DNA of 64,000 nt from Natribacillus halophilus (GCF_900100185.1 NZ_FNEN01000001.1:289808-353807); one strand, 5' to 3'; shown: positions 45,015 to 55,526, counted from the stretch's first letter. Program-made: numbers and translations. Notes: generated by a model not told the origin, from the sequence alone.

Positions 45015-46868
45015 CTATCTCAAATGCGTGCGCAAATACCGGGGGCGTACGGTTTTACGCCCGAGGCTTTTTTGCAACGCGATAATTTCCTGGCCCAGCT
45101 TTGTCGCTGTTTCCATGTCATTTTTTCGTATGGCTTCCTTCTGCGCATTTTCTTTTTGTTCTATTTCTACCCAACTTGGGTAATTCTTAACCTGATGAAT
45201 ATAATCCGCATACGCTTTCGGGTTTATTTCCGCCGCCGGCTGCATCGCGATTTCGGCCGCGATGGGTGTAAGCGTTTCGTCTGTTAGAAAGTTTAAGAAA
45301 CCGGCGCTTCCGGCGGGATGCCCCTCCCCATAATAGGCGAAAAGATAAGCCGCGATGGCCGCGTGCTCGTCGACATTAAATTCCCCGCCAATCTCTTCTT
45401 CAACTTCTTTGGCGGCTGCTTCATCTTCCATCATCAGCTGCAAAAGCGCGCGCTCGGCGTTATGAAAGGCCGGGAGAAGTTTTTTTTGTTGCCGGGAAGT
45501 GCCGACGGATGTCCCCTCATCTTTCCCGGGCCTGGCTTCGGAACGATTGCTTTTCCGGCGAACCTCTTTAAAAATACGGGATTGTTCCTGTTTTAATGCT
45601 TCCATCGAGACGGAAAATTCGTCCGCCAGCTGCTTGAGGTAGAACTCGCGTTCCACCGGGCTGCCTACGTCTGTAAGCGCCTCAAGTACCCATTCGATAT
45701 AAGCCTTGCGATCTCCTTCCCGTTGCAGGTTTTTCTCTTTTTTGTATGCATTCATTTTGAACGAGATGACAGATTGGGCGCCTTCGATCATATTCGTCAT
45801 AAACGAACCGGGACCTTCCGCGCGAATATAGTCATCGGGATCCTGATTAACCGGGATGGGCGCAATTTTGACCTGGCAACCGTTCGCTTCCAGGAGCGCG
45901 GCGTTCTCGATCGCGGCTTTTTGGCCCGCTGAATCGCCGTCATAACAAATCGTCACCTGATCGGACATACGGCGGATTAAATCGGCTTGCCTGCTCGTCA
46001 GCGCCGTTCCGAGCGTGGCCACGCCGTTATCAACGCCGGCCATCCAGGCCGAAACCACATCCATATAGCCTTCGAAGAGAACGACGAACTTTCGTTTCCG
46101 AACGTGGGGGCGAGCAAGGTGATACGCGTATAGAATTTCATTTTTTTTAAACACAGGGGTTTCCCGGCTGTTCAAATATTTGCTGGTTGATTCATCCAAC
46201 GCGCGTCCGCCAAACGCAATGGCGTGACCGCTCATATCCCATATCGGAAACATCAGGCGGTCGTTAAAGCGATCCCTGGGGCTGTGTCCGCTTTCGGACG
46301 TTTGCACCAGATCCGCCGCTTCCATTTCCCGCGGATCGAAATCGCGCTTCTTTAAAAGCATGGAAAGGGCTTCCCGCTCACGGGGAGCGAAGCCAATCTG
46401 GAAATGACTGAGCGCTTCATCACTGATCTGGCGGTCACGAACATACTCATAAGCCTCACGCCCTTGCTCCGTATGCATGAGTAAATGGTGGTAAAACCGG
46501 GCAGCCAGGGCACATCCCTCTTTGATGACATCATCCGCACGTTTTTGCACATGGCCTTGACCCACCGGAACCGCAATAGAAATGTCTGTTTTCTCTGCCA
46601 AGCGACTGACCGCTTCCTGAAACGTCAACTGCTCCTGCTCCATGACGAAAGTGAACACATTTCCGGCCGCCCCGCAACCGAAGCAGTAATAGAGTTGCCG
46701 GTCATCAGAGACGGAAAACGAAGGTGTCTTTTCTTCATGAAAAGGGCATAAGCCCGCATAACGGTGCTTGCCTTTCTTTTGCAGGTGAACCGTCTCCCCG
46801 ATCACATCGACGATGTCCACTTGTTGCCGGACGCTCTCCACGGTTTCTTCGGGGATTGATGTTTGCAC
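45015..46868 (-). CDS. dnaG: DNA primase
   Basis: About 617 aa. N-terminal zinc ribbon ([13 protein letters not shown], then [11 protein letters not shown]), toprim catalytic core ([16 protein letters not shown]) and C-terminal helicase-binding domain. It makes RNA primers at the fork. I prefer GTG 46868, five codons inside the longest frame (GTG 46883), because it aligns with the B. subtilis start ([10 protein letters not shown]) and GGTGAT lies seven bases before it. The rpsU-dnaG-sigA link known in other bacteria is here only dnaG-sigA. Confidence 0.94.
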   Translation of the reverse strand: MQTSIPEETVESVRQQVDIVDVIGETVHLQKKGKHRYAGLCPFHEEKTPSFSVSDDRQLYYCFGCGAAGNVFTFVMEQEQLTFQEAVSRLAEKTDISIAVPVGQGHVQKRADDVIKEGCALAARFYHHLLMHTEQGREAYEYVRDRQISDEALSHFQIGFAPREREALSMLLKKRDFDPREMEAADLVQTSESGHSPRDRFNDRLMFPIWDMSGHAIAFGGRALDESTSKYLNSRETPVFKKNEILYAYHLARPHVRKRKFVVLFEGYMDVVSAWMAGVDNGVATLGTALTSRQADLIRRMSDQVTICYDGDSAGQKAAIENAALLEANGCQVKIAPIPVNQDPDDYIRAEGPGSFMTNMIEGAQSVISFKMNAYKKEKNLQREGDRKAYIEWVLEALTDVGSPVEREFYLKQLADEFSVSMEALKQEQSRIFKEVRRKSNRSEARPGKDEGTSVGTSRQQKKLLPAFHNAERALLQLMMEDEAAAKEVEEEIGGEFNVDEHAAIAAYLFAYYGEGHPAGSAGFLNFLTDETLTPIAAEIAMQPAAEINPKAYADYIHQVKNYPSWVEIEQKENAQKEAIRKNDMETATKLGQEIIALQKSLGRKTVRPRYLRTHLR

Positions 46869-46906
46869 GCGAGGAATCACCACTCATTCTTTACATATAT
46901 TCGTAA

Positions 46907-46932
46907 ATTCAATGATTATTAGAAATACCTGT
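46907..46932 (-). promoter_or_regulatory. Possible sigma-H promoter of dnaG-sigA
   Basis: Minus strand ACAGGTATT, ten bases, ATTGAAT; the sigma-H consensus is RnAGGAWWW, 11-12 bases, RnnGAAT. The B. subtilis dnaG-sigA operon has a sigma-H promoter, so this is a plausible but imperfect match. Confidence 0.3.
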
Positions 46933-47112
46933 AAAAACGCTTGTCCTACAAAAATAGGGTGACCATCCTCATTATTTTTATTTTCCCTAAAAGTCCATTT
47001 AACAAACATTTATCGCTTGTATGCTCATTAAACCACATTTAACTATTATAACTAAAAATTCCTTGCTTGCCTAGAGGTAGCGGCAAAAAATGTCGACGAA
47101 TGCTGTTTGGTT

Positions 47113-47424
47113 GACGACCTATCAGCTTCCTTGGAATCGTATTAGAGATTCATAAGCCGGGGGTGACGACCTAACGGTCTCCTCGGTATCGCGTTAGGGC
47201 TTCATCATCCGGGGGTGACGACCTAACGGTCTTCACGGAATCGCGTTAGGGCTTCATCATCCGGGGGTGGCGACCTAACGGTCTCCTCGGTATCGCGTTA
47301 GGGCTTCATCAACCGAGGTTGGCGACCTAACGGTCTCCACGGAATCACGTTAGGGCTTCATCATCCGGGGGTGGCGACCTAACGACTTCATCGGTATCGC
47401 GTTAGGGCTTCATATGCCTCAGGC
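47113..47424. repeat. Array D: six exact 52-bp units
   Basis: Units start at 47113, 47165, 47217, 47269, 47321 and 47373, with no indel. Each carries GACGACCTAAC or GGCGACCTAAC and GTTAGGGCTTC at positions 29-39, followed by CATCATCCGGGGGT. Unit 1 is the most diverged. The CCTAAC/GTTAGG arms are dyad-symmetric, with the same arm positions as array C. Fills much of the 630-base spacer between dnaG and ppsR; the rest (46933-47112) holds AT-rich sequence upstream of dnaG and nothing else I can name. Confidence 0.93.
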
Positions 47425-47498
47425 GTCCCTTTTTTGGCGTAATAACTACAATGATCCTCCTAATCGGAGAGGGATCACTTATTTCCTCCGTGCTTCAA

Positions 47499-48311
47499 TT
47501 AGCCCGTAAAATGATTGGAAATCACGTTGGCTGTTTCTTCTACCGCCTTGTTGGAAACATCGATGACATCACAGCCGATTTTTTCCATCACCTGCTCCGA
47601 ATAGGTCAACTCGTCATCGATCCGCTTCATGCTTGCATAGTTCGCTTCCTTTTTGAGTCCGAGGGATTTTAAGCGCTCCGAACGGATCTCGTGTAACTTC
47701 TCGGGACTGATATGGAGCCCGATGCATTTGGAAGGCTGTATGCGAAACAGTTCTTCCGGGGGTTCCAGTTCAGGGACGATGGGCACATTGGCCACTTTCA
47801 AACCTTTATGAGCCAAATACTGGGATAAAGGTGTCTTCGACGTGCGGGACACGCCGATAAGCACAATGTCCGCGTTTAAAATGCCGCGCGGGTCCCGGCC
47901 ATCGTCATATTTGACCGCGAACTCGATCGCTTCTACTTTTCGAAAATATTCTTCATCCAAACGATAGACGAGTCCGGGTTTATATCTGGGCCGCAATTCC
48001 AGGAGGCTCGTCAATTTATCGAGAATCGGGCCCATAATATCGACGATTTCCACTTTTTCCCGTTCGGCTGTGGCGACTAAATGGGCTTTAATTTCGGGCA
48101 CCACAAGTGTAAAAGCGATCATGGCCCCCACGTCTTTAGCGAGCGCGACCACTTCGTTAATCGTCGCCTCATCTTCAACATAAGGGATGCGACGCACTTC
48201 GATGGTCGTATTGCCGAATTGGCTGGCAGCCGCTTTAATGACGAGCTCTGCTGTTTCCCCAACCGAATCGGACACGACATACACGATCGGATGTTGTTGA
48301 AACGTTTTCAT
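47499..48311 (-). CDS. Pyruvate, phosphate dikinase regulatory protein (PPSR/DUF299)
   Basis: 270-aa bifunctional kinase/phosphorylase that controls PPDK or PEP synthetase by ADP-dependent phosphorylation. The signature [19 protein letters not shown] and the P-loop-like [15 protein letters not shown] are seen. It is YqfL in B. subtilis, coupled to ccpN by a four-base overlap. No PPDK gene in the window. Confidence 0.92.
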   Translation of the reverse strand: MKTFQQHPIVYVVSDSVGETAELVIKAAASQFGNTTIEVRRIPYVEDEATINEVVALAKDVGAMIAFTLVVPEIKAHLVATAEREKVEIVDIMGPILDKLTSLLELRPRYKPGLVYRLDEEYFRKVEAIEFAVKYDDGRDPRGILNADIVLIGVSRTSKTPLSQYLAHKGLKVANVPIVPELEPPEELFRIQPSKCIGLHISPEKLHEIRSERLKSLGLKKEANYASMKRIDDELTYSEQVMEKIGCDVIDVSNKAVEETANVISNHFTG

Positions 48312-48958
48312 GAACGATTCCCCCCCAATGGTCGTTCCGAGTTGACTAAATGGACAAGGGCCTTCGTCATCGTTGTTTTCGTGACACGGCCGACGACTTC
48401 ATATTGGTGATTGTCCTTTTCGCTCACAACCGGGAGCGCATCGATTTGCCTCTCGATTAAAAGACTGGCGGCCTCAAGCAAAAAATCTTCTTTCCTACAG
48501 ACGGTAATATTCGGCATGCGGGTCATGATAATGCTGACCGGCATCGTTTCCAAATCCTGTTTGCCGATACTCGCCCGCAGTAAATCTTTCCTGGAAAGGA
48601 CCCCGGCCAGCTGAGAGGATTGATCAACGACGAACAACGTGCCGACATCTTCGAGGAACATCGCGCTGATAGCATCGTATACGGAGTCAGCTTCGCCGAC
48701 GACGACCGGAATCGATTGATACTCCTTGACCTTGAGTTCCTTAATTTCCTGTAAGGGGATTTCAGCGCCGGTTTTCCCCGTGTAATAATAACCGACCCGC
48801 GGTCTCGCTCCGAGAAAACCGACCATGGTCAAAATCGCCAAATCAGGCCGTAGGGTCGCTCTCGTCAACGAGAGATGCTCTCCGATCTGTTCGCCGGTAA
48901 TCGGGCCTTCCTCTTTCACGATTTCCAATATTTTCTCTTGCCGTTCCGTTAATTCTAT
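48308..48958 (-). CDS. ccpN: Transcriptional repressor CcpN (CBS-pair)
   Basis: About 216 aa. Winged helix ([19 protein letters not shown]), then a CBS pair ([33 protein letters not shown]). CcpN represses gluconeogenic genes (gapB, pckA) in response to nucleotides. The start is odd: the conserved N-terminus [14 protein letters not shown] is present, but the frame begins at ATA (48958), with AAGGGGTGAGGAG just upstream and an in-frame TGA four codons before. No ATG, GTG or TTG precedes residue 11. The first usual start is TTG 48928, which would cut into the first helix and lacks a site. Confidence 0.88.
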   Translation of the reverse strand: MELTERQEKILEIVKEEGPITGEQIGEHLSLTRATLRPDLAILTMVGFLGARPRVGYYYTGKTGAEIPLQEIKELKVKEYQSIPVVVGEADSVYDAISAMFLEDVGTLFVVDQSSQLAGVLSRKDLLRASIGKQDLETMPVSIIMTRMPNITVCRKEDFLLEAASLLIERQIDALPVVSEKDNHQYEVVGRVTKTTMTKALVHLVNSERPLGGNRS

Positions 48959-49041
48959 AGCTCCTCACCCCTTGTTTTGGAGGTTGGAGGCGAGATGTTG
49001 GAGGTTGGAAAAACCCCCTTTTCTCACCTCCGAAATGGCCT

Positions 49042-51126
49042 TTACGAAGGAATGACCAACGATTGAAAACGGGCAAACCGGTTGATTTCCCGGGATAACA
49101 GCTGCATTTGCCGCAGACGGTTCGTCCGCAGCTTGTCGTCTTCACTCATAACCATCGTCCCATCGAAATAACGATGAATCGTCGGGGTTAGCCTGACGAG
49201 TGTCTCCCAGGCTTTCTGTAATTCTTTCTTCGCCAGGAAAGCCGGCAATTCCTGCTTAAGTGTGACATACGCGCTATAAAGTTCCCTTTCCGCTTCTTGT
49301 TCAAAAGCTTCCGGCTCAGGCGGGTTCATTTCCTCATCCGCCACCTTTTTCGCAATATTGTTCACGCGCCCGAAGGCTTCCGCCACTTCTTTCATCTCGT
49401 CTGTACCGTGTTTCTCCTGCAAAAAGGCCGCCCGCGCAAACAAGGTATCCAAACGGCCGTATGGCGGGATTAATACAGCGTTTACCACATCATGGGCGAC
49501 ACCTTCCTCTCCCAGCAACGCTTTGAACCGTAAGGCAAAAAATTCACCGGCTTCTCTAGACAGCTCGGAAACATCGCTCGTCAAACCTTCTTCGCGAACG
49601 GCCTCAACAGTCAGGGAAAGCATCGTTTCAAACGGGACGGGGAAATCATAGCGGTTAGCCATCTGCACGATCGCCTGCGCCTGCCGTCTCAATCCGTGCG
49701 GGTCCTGGGATCCCGTCGGTGTCAGGCCAATGGCGAGTGACGTCATGATCGTATCCCATTTATCAGCCATACTTACGAGCAATCCTACCGTTGTTCCCGG
49801 AAGCTCGTCACCGTTAAAGCGCGGCAAATACTGCTCCTTGATCGCTGTCGCCACTGCTTCTTTTTCCCCGAGCCTGAAGGCGTAATCCGCACCCATAATG
49901 CCTTGCAGTTCCGGGAATTCATCGACCATGTTCGAGGATAAGTCGAACTTCAGCAATTGTGCGGCGCGTGTGACATTTTCGATGACCTCTTCCGAAAAAC
50001 CCGCTTTTACGGCCAGTTCACGAGCGATTTTTACCGTGCGCCGTTGTTTGTCTCCAAGGGAGCCCACTTGTTCGCGCTCGACAATATGCTCCAGCTTTTC
50101 CATGAATTGATCCAGTGACCGCGCCTGGTCTTCTTCGTAGAAAAAGACGGCATCGGCCAGGCGCGCCCGCAATACTTTTTCATTCCCTTTTTGCACCTGT
50201 TCCAGATAGCGGTGATCGCCGTTTCGGACCGTTACAAAATAGGGCAACAAATGACCGGTTGTGTCACGGACGGCAAAGTAACGTTGGTGCTCGCGCATCG
50301 TCGTGATCAACACATCATCCGGAAGTTGTAAGTAACGTTCGGCAAAGGTTCCGTACAGAACCGTCGGATATTCGACGAGATTCGTCACTTCCTGAAGCAG
50401 GTCTTCGTCGCCGGGAACACGCCAGTTCTGTTCCTCTTCAAGCATCTCCAGCTGTTTTCGGATCGCGTCTTTTCTCGCTTCGGGATTGACGAGGACGAAC
50501 GCGCGCATCAGTGCTTGTTCATAATCCCGGGGGTGCGGCAAGGATACCGTTTCTCCGAGAAAACGATGACCGGCGCTTTCGCGACCGCTTTTAACCCCCG
50601 CAATCTCATAGGGAACGATGTCGTCGCCAAACAGCGCGACGAGCCAGCGAATCGGGCGCACGTAACGTAACTGTTCCCGGCCCCAGCGCATGCTTTTCGG
50701 GAAGGTCAGGGTCGTGAGCAACGCGATCGCCTCCGGCAGCAGATCGATCGTCGCTTCCCCTTTTTTCTCTATGTTCGCGAACACATACGACCCTTGCGAC
50801 GTTTCTTTTTCCACGAGCTGGTCGGCCTCGACGCCTTGCCCGCGGGCAAAACCGAGCGCCGCTTTCGTCCACTGGCCTTCCTCATCTTTCGCGATCGTCA
50901 CCGCCGGCCCGCGTGCCTCTTCAACGGTCCCGCTCTGTTTCTCCGTTAAGTCTTCGATCAGCACGCTTAGTCGGCGCGGCGTGGAATAGGTATGGATCGC
51001 GGAATAAGACAACCGCTGGTCGCTTAGCCATTTTTCCATTTTCGCACGCAACTCTTCACGCGCGTCATCGATATATTGCGCCGGCATTTCCTCGACACCG
51101 ACTTCGAGCAAAAAGGGCCTCGTCAT
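49042..51126 (-). CDS. glyS: Glycyl-tRNA synthetase beta subunit
   Basis: 694 aa, the tRNA-binding subunit of the tetrameric bacterial GlyRS. N-terminal [21 protein letters not shown]-like core and C-terminal anticodon-binding helices ([17 protein letters not shown]). It overlaps glyQ by four bases and shares its T-box. Confidence 0.97.
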   Translation of the reverse strand: MTRPFLLEVGVEEMPAQYIDDAREELRAKMEKWLSDQRLSYSAIHTYSTPRRLSVLIEDLTEKQSGTVEEARGPAVTIAKDEEGQWTKAALGFARGQGVEADQLVEKETSQGSYVFANIEKKGEATIDLLPEAIALLTTLTFPKSMRWGREQLRYVRPIRWLVALFGDDIVPYEIAGVKSGRESAGHRFLGETVSLPHPRDYEQALMRAFVLVNPEARKDAIRKQLEMLEEEQNWRVPGDEDLLQEVTNLVEYPTVLYGTFAERYLQLPDDVLITTMREHQRYFAVRDTTGHLLPYFVTVRNGDHRYLEQVQKGNEKVLRARLADAVFFYEEDQARSLDQFMEKLEHIVEREQVGSLGDKQRRTVKIARELAVKAGFSEEVIENVTRAAQLLKFDLSSNMVDEFPELQGIMGADYAFRLGEKEAVATAIKEQYLPRFNGDELPGTTVGLLVSMADKWDTIMTSLAIGLTPTGSQDPHGLRRQAQAIVQMANRYDFPVPFETMLSLTVEAVREEGLTSDVSELSREAGEFFALRFKALLGEEGVAHDVVNAVLIPPYGRLDTLFARAAFLQEKHGTDEMKEVAEAFGRVNNIAKKVADEEMNPPEPEAFEQEAERELYSAYVTLKQELPAFLAKKELQKAWETLVRLTPTIHRYFDGTMVMSEDDKLRTNRLRQMQLLSREINRFARFQSLVIPS

Positions 51127-52013
51127 GATCCGGCATCCTCCTTTTCTTCTTTTAACAGCGGGAAGCCAAGATTCTCCCTAGTAGCATAATGGATGGAGGC
51201 GCATTTTCTGGCGAGCTTGCGCACTCTGCCGATATAACCGGTGCGCTCGGTGACCGAAATCGCGCCCCCGGCATCGAGCATGTTGAACGTGTGGGAACAC
51301 TTCAGAATATAATCATACGCCGGAAACACGAGTCCTTCTTCCAGGGCTCGTCCCGCTTCTTTCTCATACGTGATAAACAGCTGTTTGAGCATGTCATGGT
51401 CGGCGACCTGAAATGTATAAGTCGAATGTTCCAATTCCGGCTGATAGAAAATATCCCGGTACGTGAAACCGCCTTGCCACTCAAGGTCAAACACATTTTC
51501 CTTATCCTGAATATAGGAACAAATCCGCTCGATGCCATAGGTGAGCTCAACTGCTACCGGAGCGGCATCAAGGCCCCCGACTTGCTGGAAATAGGTGAAC
51601 TGTGTAATCTCCATCCCGTCCAGCCAGACTTCCCAGCCCAGCCCCCAGGCGTTTAGGGTTGCATCTTCCCAATTATCCTCCACGAAGCGAATGTCGTGTT
51701 CCTCGGGCTTGATCCCGAGCGCTTCCAGACTTTGCAAAAAAAGATCCTGAATATTGTCCGGTGACGGCTTCATAAGCACCTGAAACTGATGATGCTGATA
51801 GAGACGGTTCGGATTCTCCCCATACCTTCCATCCGACGGGCGTCGTGAGGGCTCAACATACGCCACATTCCACGGCTCGGGACCGATGCTGCGCAAAAAC
51901 GTCATCGGATTCATCGTCCCGGCTCCTTTTTCCACATCATACGGTTGCATAAGAAAACAATTCTGCTTCGCCCAATACGATTGCAGGTTTAAAATCACTT
52001 CCTGAACGTTCAT
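51123..52013 (-). CDS. glyQ: Glycyl-tRNA synthetase alpha subunit
   Basis: 296 aa, the catalytic class-II core. Signatures: [51 protein letters not shown] and the [17 protein letters not shown] stretch. AAAGGAG lies seven bases before the ATG. Controlled by the T-box leader. Confidence 0.98.
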   Translation of the reverse strand: MNVQEVILNLQSYWAKQNCFLMQPYDVEKGAGTMNPMTFLRSIGPEPWNVAYVEPSRRPSDGRYGENPNRLYQHHQFQVLMKPSPDNIQDLFLQSLEALGIKPEEHDIRFVEDNWEDATLNAWGLGWEVWLDGMEITQFTYFQQVGGLDAAPVAVELTYGIERICSYIQDKENVFDLEWQGGFTYRDIFYQPELEHSTYTFQVADHDMLKQLFITYEKEAGRALEEGLVFPAYDYILKCSHTFNMLDAGGAISVTERTGYIGRVRKLARKCASIHYATRENLGFPLLKEEKEDAGS

Positions 52014-52036
52014 GCAAAAACTCCTTTCTCGTACAC

Positions 52037-52252
52037 AAAAAAACCCGCCCCCAAGAAAGCTTAGGGACGGGATGACTCCCGCGGTTCCACCCTAGTTGTA
52101 TGCGTGTCCGTCACACGAATACCCCTTTGTCACCATACTCCAAAGCGCCTTCCGAGGGCGGCAGTTGTGGCTTTCACCATCCCACATCGCTGGTCACTGC
52201 CGTATTCCAGGTACTACTCTTCTTCCACGTATGTTTGGCTCATCTCATTTTG
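52037..52252 (-). ncRNA. Glycine T-box leader of glyQS
   Basis: The minus-strand leader has the distal stem I pieces CCAGCGATG and GGGATGGTGAAAGCC, the T-box AGGGTGGAACCGCG (52081-52094) and a terminator CCCGTCCC / GGGGCGGG with T7 (52037-52071). GGC at 52147-52149 in GGAAGGCGC is the likely specifier, pairing with tRNA-Gly(GCC). Uncharged tRNA-Gly should pair with the T-box and disrupt the terminator. Confidence 0.93.
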
Positions 52253-52259
52253 TCTCCAA

Positions 52260-52289
52260 AATATACTGTAAATGAAGCACCGTTGTCAA
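52260..52289 (-). promoter_or_regulatory. Promoter of glyQS
   Basis: Perfect -35 TTGACA, 18-base spacer, TATATT. The -35 box contains the TGA stop codon of recO, so promoter and gene end are interlocked. Confidence 0.85.
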
Positions 52290-53032
52290 GGTTTCCATTG
52301 CTGCCACTGCTCCAGAAACCGTTTCGACTTTAAATACAGGCCGGAATATGTATCATAATAGGCTTCCAGAAGTTGACGGAGCCAATGTTTCGTTTCAGGC
52401 TTTAAGTGCACGCGTCCCAGTCGTTGCGGATCCATATAATACAGTTGCCTAAGCAACTGCACCTGCTTCGCCGTCAACGAAAAGCGATGTTCATCAAGGC
52501 GGCTGCATTGCTCACAGAGAAAACCCGCTTCCTGCACCGAAAAGGAAAAATCCCCCTCGGTCCGGCCACACGACGCACAGCGGTCCAGTTCAGGCTTTAT
52601 CCCGGCCACATACGTCATTTTCAACTCAAACATCCTCAGCAACACTTCCGCATCTTCACCCTTTTCAATGAAGCGAAGGATCGTAAGGAGGAGCATGAAC
52701 AGGGAAGGGCTCGCCTCACGCTCTGTCGTTACCCCGTCCAGCAGTTCACAGACGTAAGCGGCATAAGCGGCCGCCTCTATATCCTCGTGCACATGTCTGA
52801 ACGCTTCCAGGACTTCGCCCTGCGACAGTGTACTCATGGACTTTCGATAATGAAATTGAAAAAGGCCATATGAAAACAATTGGCTCACCGCGGCAAACGG
52901 GCTGTTTGTCTTCTTTGCCCCCCGCGCCATTAAAGGCAATTTGCCGCGTTCTTTTGTAAACACCGTAAGGATGACGTGGGATTCGCCGTATGAAACGGTC
53001 CGTATGACAATCCCTTCGGTTTTTTCCAGCAT
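52286..53032 (-). CDS. recO: DNA repair protein RecO
   Basis: 248 aa. N-terminal OB-fold (GIVIRTVSYGESHVILTVFT), helical bundle and a zinc finger CASCGRTEGDF ... FLCEQC. Promotes RecA loading in RecF-pathway repair. Follows yqzL and era, the usual order. Confidence 0.96.
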   Translation of the reverse strand: MLEKTEGIVIRTVSYGESHVILTVFTKERGKLPLMARGAKKTNSPFAAVSQLFSYGLFQFHYRKSMSTLSQGEVLEAFRHVHEDIEAAAYAAYVCELLDGVTTEREASPSLFMLLLTILRFIEKGEDAEVLLRMFELKMTYVAGIKPELDRCASCGRTEGDFSFSVQEAGFLCEQCSRLDEHRFSLTAKQVQLLRQLYYMDPQRLGRVHLKPETKHWLRQLLEAYYDTYSGLYLKSKRFLEQWQQWKP

Positions 53033-53055
53033 GAGCCTTCATCCCCACTCATTTA

Positions 53056-53193
53056 TCATTCGTCGTAATGCCTCGTCGAAGCCGCTTCTTCTTCAGCAGG
53101 TTCTACCCATTCATCATCACGTTCGAATTCTTTATGCAATAAATACGCATCGAGGTCACCAGTCAGAGCAAATAACTTCCAATAATTTAACAT
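53056..53193 (-). CDS. yqzL: YqzL family protein
   Basis: 45 aa: MLNYWKLFALTGDLDAYLLH, then an acidic tail. The pattern WKLF.xTGDxxxYLL and placement between era and recO match YqzL of B. subtilis. GGGGAG lies seven bases before the ATG. Function unknown. Confidence 0.85.
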   Translation of the reverse strand: MLNYWKLFALTGDLDAYLLHKEFERDDEWVEPAEEEAASTRHYDE

Positions 53194-53394
53194 CTGTAGC
53201 TCCCCTCTTCATTCATATCATTTTTTGTTTCTAACGTTAGAATGAGCAAATACGCGAGTACTCATAACAGAGAAAATTTACTATTCGTGGTTGAATTTAA
53301 ATGGGCTACACTTCTGACTATAAAGGGTGAGCCTGGAAAAAACAATCCTTTCGGGTGAATCACCGTTAATCACCATTATTTCGTCAAGCGGGGA

Positions 53395-54291
53395 TTACTC
53401 CTTGTCACTATAGCCCTGCTCCTCAAGAAAGCGTGCTTTATTTCGCCAATCTTTTTGTACTTTCACCCACAAGTCGAGATATACATCCGTCCCGAGAAGC
53501 GTCCGGATATCGGTCCGCGCTTGCTGGCCGATCGTTTTTAGCATCGCTCCGTTGCGGCCGATAATAATCCCTTTCTGTGACTGGCGCTCGACGACAACCG
53601 TGGCTTGCACATACGTTTTGCGCTGCTCCTCTTCGCGTACGTCATCGATGATGACTGCGATCGAATGCGGGATTTCATCACGGGTATGCCAAAGCACCTT
53701 TTCCCGAATCAGTTCAGCCATGATAAACCGTTCCGGATGATCGGTGATCTCGTCTTCAGGATAATATTGCGGGCCTTCCGGCAAATACTCGTATATATGG
53801 CTCATGAGGGGGTCGACATTTTGATTCCGTACAGCCGAAATCGGAAATATTTCCGCAAACGTGTGATAATGGCGGTATTCTTCAATACGTTCCAGAATCC
53901 GGTCAGGATGAATTTTGTCGATCTTGTTCATGATGAGAAACACGGGCGTCTGTACACTTCGCAATGCGTCGAGAATGAATTGTTCCCCGCGCCCGAAAGG
54001 TTCCGAGACATCGATGAACAGCATAATGAGGTCCACCTCGGAGAGCGTTTCCAGCGCTGTGTTCACCATAAATTCGCCCAGTTGATGCTTCGGCTTGTGA
54101 ATCCCGGGGGTATCAACGAAAATGATTTGCCCATCCGCTTCGGTATGTACCGCCTGAATCTTATTGCGGGTCGTCTGCGGTTTATCACTCATAATCGCGA
54201 TCTTCTGACCGAGCACCTGATTTAAAAATGTTGATTTCCCTGCGTTCGGGCGGCCGATCAAGGCCACGAAACCGGAACGGTGACTATCCAT
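53395..54291 (-). CDS. era: GTPase Era
   Basis: 298 aa. G1 GRPNAGKST, G3 DTPGIHKPKH, G4 NKID and the C-terminal KH domain VVVERQSQKGIIIGRNGAML. Binds the 16S rRNA 3' end during 30S maturation. ATG 54291 lies within the end of cdd (eight-base overlap); the upstream extension is out of place. Confidence 0.96.
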   Translation of the reverse strand: MDSHRSGFVALIGRPNAGKSTFLNQVLGQKIAIMSDKPQTTRNKIQAVHTEADGQIIFVDTPGIHKPKHQLGEFMVNTALETLSEVDLIMLFIDVSEPFGRGEQFILDALRSVQTPVFLIMNKIDKIHPDRILERIEEYRHYHTFAEIFPISAVRNQNVDPLMSHIYEYLPEGPQYYPEDEITDHPERFIMAELIREKVLWHTRDEIPHSIAVIIDDVREEEQRKTYVQATVVVERQSQKGIIIGRNGAMLKTIGQQARTDIRTLLGTDVYLDLWVKVQKDWRNKARFLEEQGYSDKE

Positions 54292-54682
54292 CCATATCCC
54301 CCGCTTCAAAGGCACCAGGCAAAAGCTCGGCAACGGTCGTTTTTTTCACATCGCCGTGTTCATTGGCGAGAATCACTTCAGCATCCCTGTCCATAAATTC
54401 ACTCATAACTTGTCTGCACGCGCCGCATGGAGCGACGGGGTCTTTCGTATCCGCGACGACCGCGATTTTGTTTATGCGCCGGACGCCTGTGGAGACCGCC
54501 TTGAAAATCGCCGTCCGCTCGCCGCAATTCGAAAGGCCGTAGGAAGCATTTTCAATGTTACAGCCTTGATGCAAGTAACCATCTTCCGCCTCAACGCACG
54601 CGCCTACCGGAAAATTTGAATACGGCACGTACGCCGTGCCTTTAGCTGTTTTTGCCTGTTCGATCAACTCGTCCATGTTCAT
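54284..54682 (-). CDS. cdd: Cytidine deaminase
   Basis: 132-aa small homotetrameric enzyme; deaminates cytidine to uridine. Zinc-site motifs SNCGERTAIFK and PCGACRQ, with CNIENASYG. Start at ATG 54682 aligns with the B. subtilis length; ATG 54676 is possible and has better spacing to AAAGGGTG. Confidence 0.95.
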   Translation of the reverse strand: MNMDELIEQAKTAKGTAYVPYSNFPVGACVEAEDGYLHQGCNIENASYGLSNCGERTAIFKAVSTGVRRINKIAVVADTKDPVAPCGACRQVMSEFMDRDAEVILANEHGDVKKTTVAELLPGAFEAGDMDG

Positions 54683-54691
54683 CACCCTTTC

Positions 54692-55084
54692 CTAGCCAAA
54701 AATGTCAAGCAACGGTTCATAAAAAATAATAATGCCGACGACAATCGCGATCAGCGTATAAATAAAAACAGCAGTGGCCGCTACGTCCTTCGCGATTTTG
54801 GCGAGCGGATGATACCCACTGCTCACCATGTCCACCACCCGTTCGATCGCTGTGTTTACGAGTTCAAGGGCTATCACACCGCCGGTTATGATAAACAGCA
54901 ACGCCCACTCGAGGGGAGTGACCCCAACGATGAGCCCCAGTAAAAGGACGGTCGCCGCGATCGCCAAATGAATGGCCATATTCTGCTCGTTTTTGACGAC
55001 GTACCATAACCCTCTGCCCGCGAAAATAAAAGAAAACAGTAAGCGGCGAACACCCTTTTGTTTACGTTTCTCTGGCCAAACCAT
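54692..55084 (-). CDS. dgkA: Undecaprenol/diacylglycerol kinase
   Basis: About 130 aa, three helices. Motif FAGRGLWYVVKNEQNMAIH and the signature ELVNTAIERVVDMVSSGYHPLAK. In Bacillaceae the enzyme phosphorylates undecaprenol. ATG 55084 overlaps ybeY by 23 bases, with AGGAGG some 14 bases upstream (long). Confidence 0.92.
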   Translation of the reverse strand: MVWPEKRKQKGVRRLLFSFIFAGRGLWYVVKNEQNMAIHLAIAATVLLLGLIVGVTPLEWALLFIITGGVIALELVNTAIERVVDMVSSGYHPLAKIAKDVAATAVFIYTLIAIVVGIIIFYEPLLDIFG

Positions 55085-55526
55085 AAGCCTGCAACAATTC
55101 CTCCTGCAACGTGAACATCTCTTTTTCCTCTTCAGTCGATTCATGACCGTAACCGAGTAAATGAAGGAGACCGTGGAGGGCCAAAAAACAGAGTTCACGC
55201 TCAATTGAATGCCCGTATTCCTCCGCCTGATCCCGCATGCGCTTCACACAAATGACAATATCGCCAAGTGTATGCCCGGCGGGCGATATCACCTGGTCCT
55301 CCTCGTCATTCAACGCGAAGGAAAGCACATCGGTCACTTGATCCTTGCCGCGATAATCACGGTTTAATGTCCGGATCTTTGTTTCATCGACGAATAACAG
55401 GGAGCATTCGGTGTGCGCGTGGAGACCGAGACGTTCACATGCCGATTGTAACACGTTCCTCACAAGCGTGAGCCGGGACTGGGTAAGCGTCGTCGTCTCA
55501 TCGTGAATATCAATGTCTGCTGCCAT
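55062..55526 (-). CDS. ybeY: Endoribonuclease YbeY (rRNA maturation)
   Basis: 154-aa metalloprotein with the three-histidine motif LHGLLHLLGYGHE and NRDYRGKDQVTDVLSF. Needed for 16S 3' end processing. AAGGAG lies before ATG 55526, inside the pgpH end (17-base overlap). Confidence 0.95.
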   Translation of the reverse strand: MAADIDIHDETTTLTQSRLTLVRNVLQSACERLGLHAHTECSLLFVDETKIRTLNRDYRGKDQVTDVLSFALNDEEDQVISPAGHTLGDIVICVKRMRDQAEEYGHSIERELCFLALHGLLHLLGYGHESTEEEKEMFTLQEELLQAYGLARET

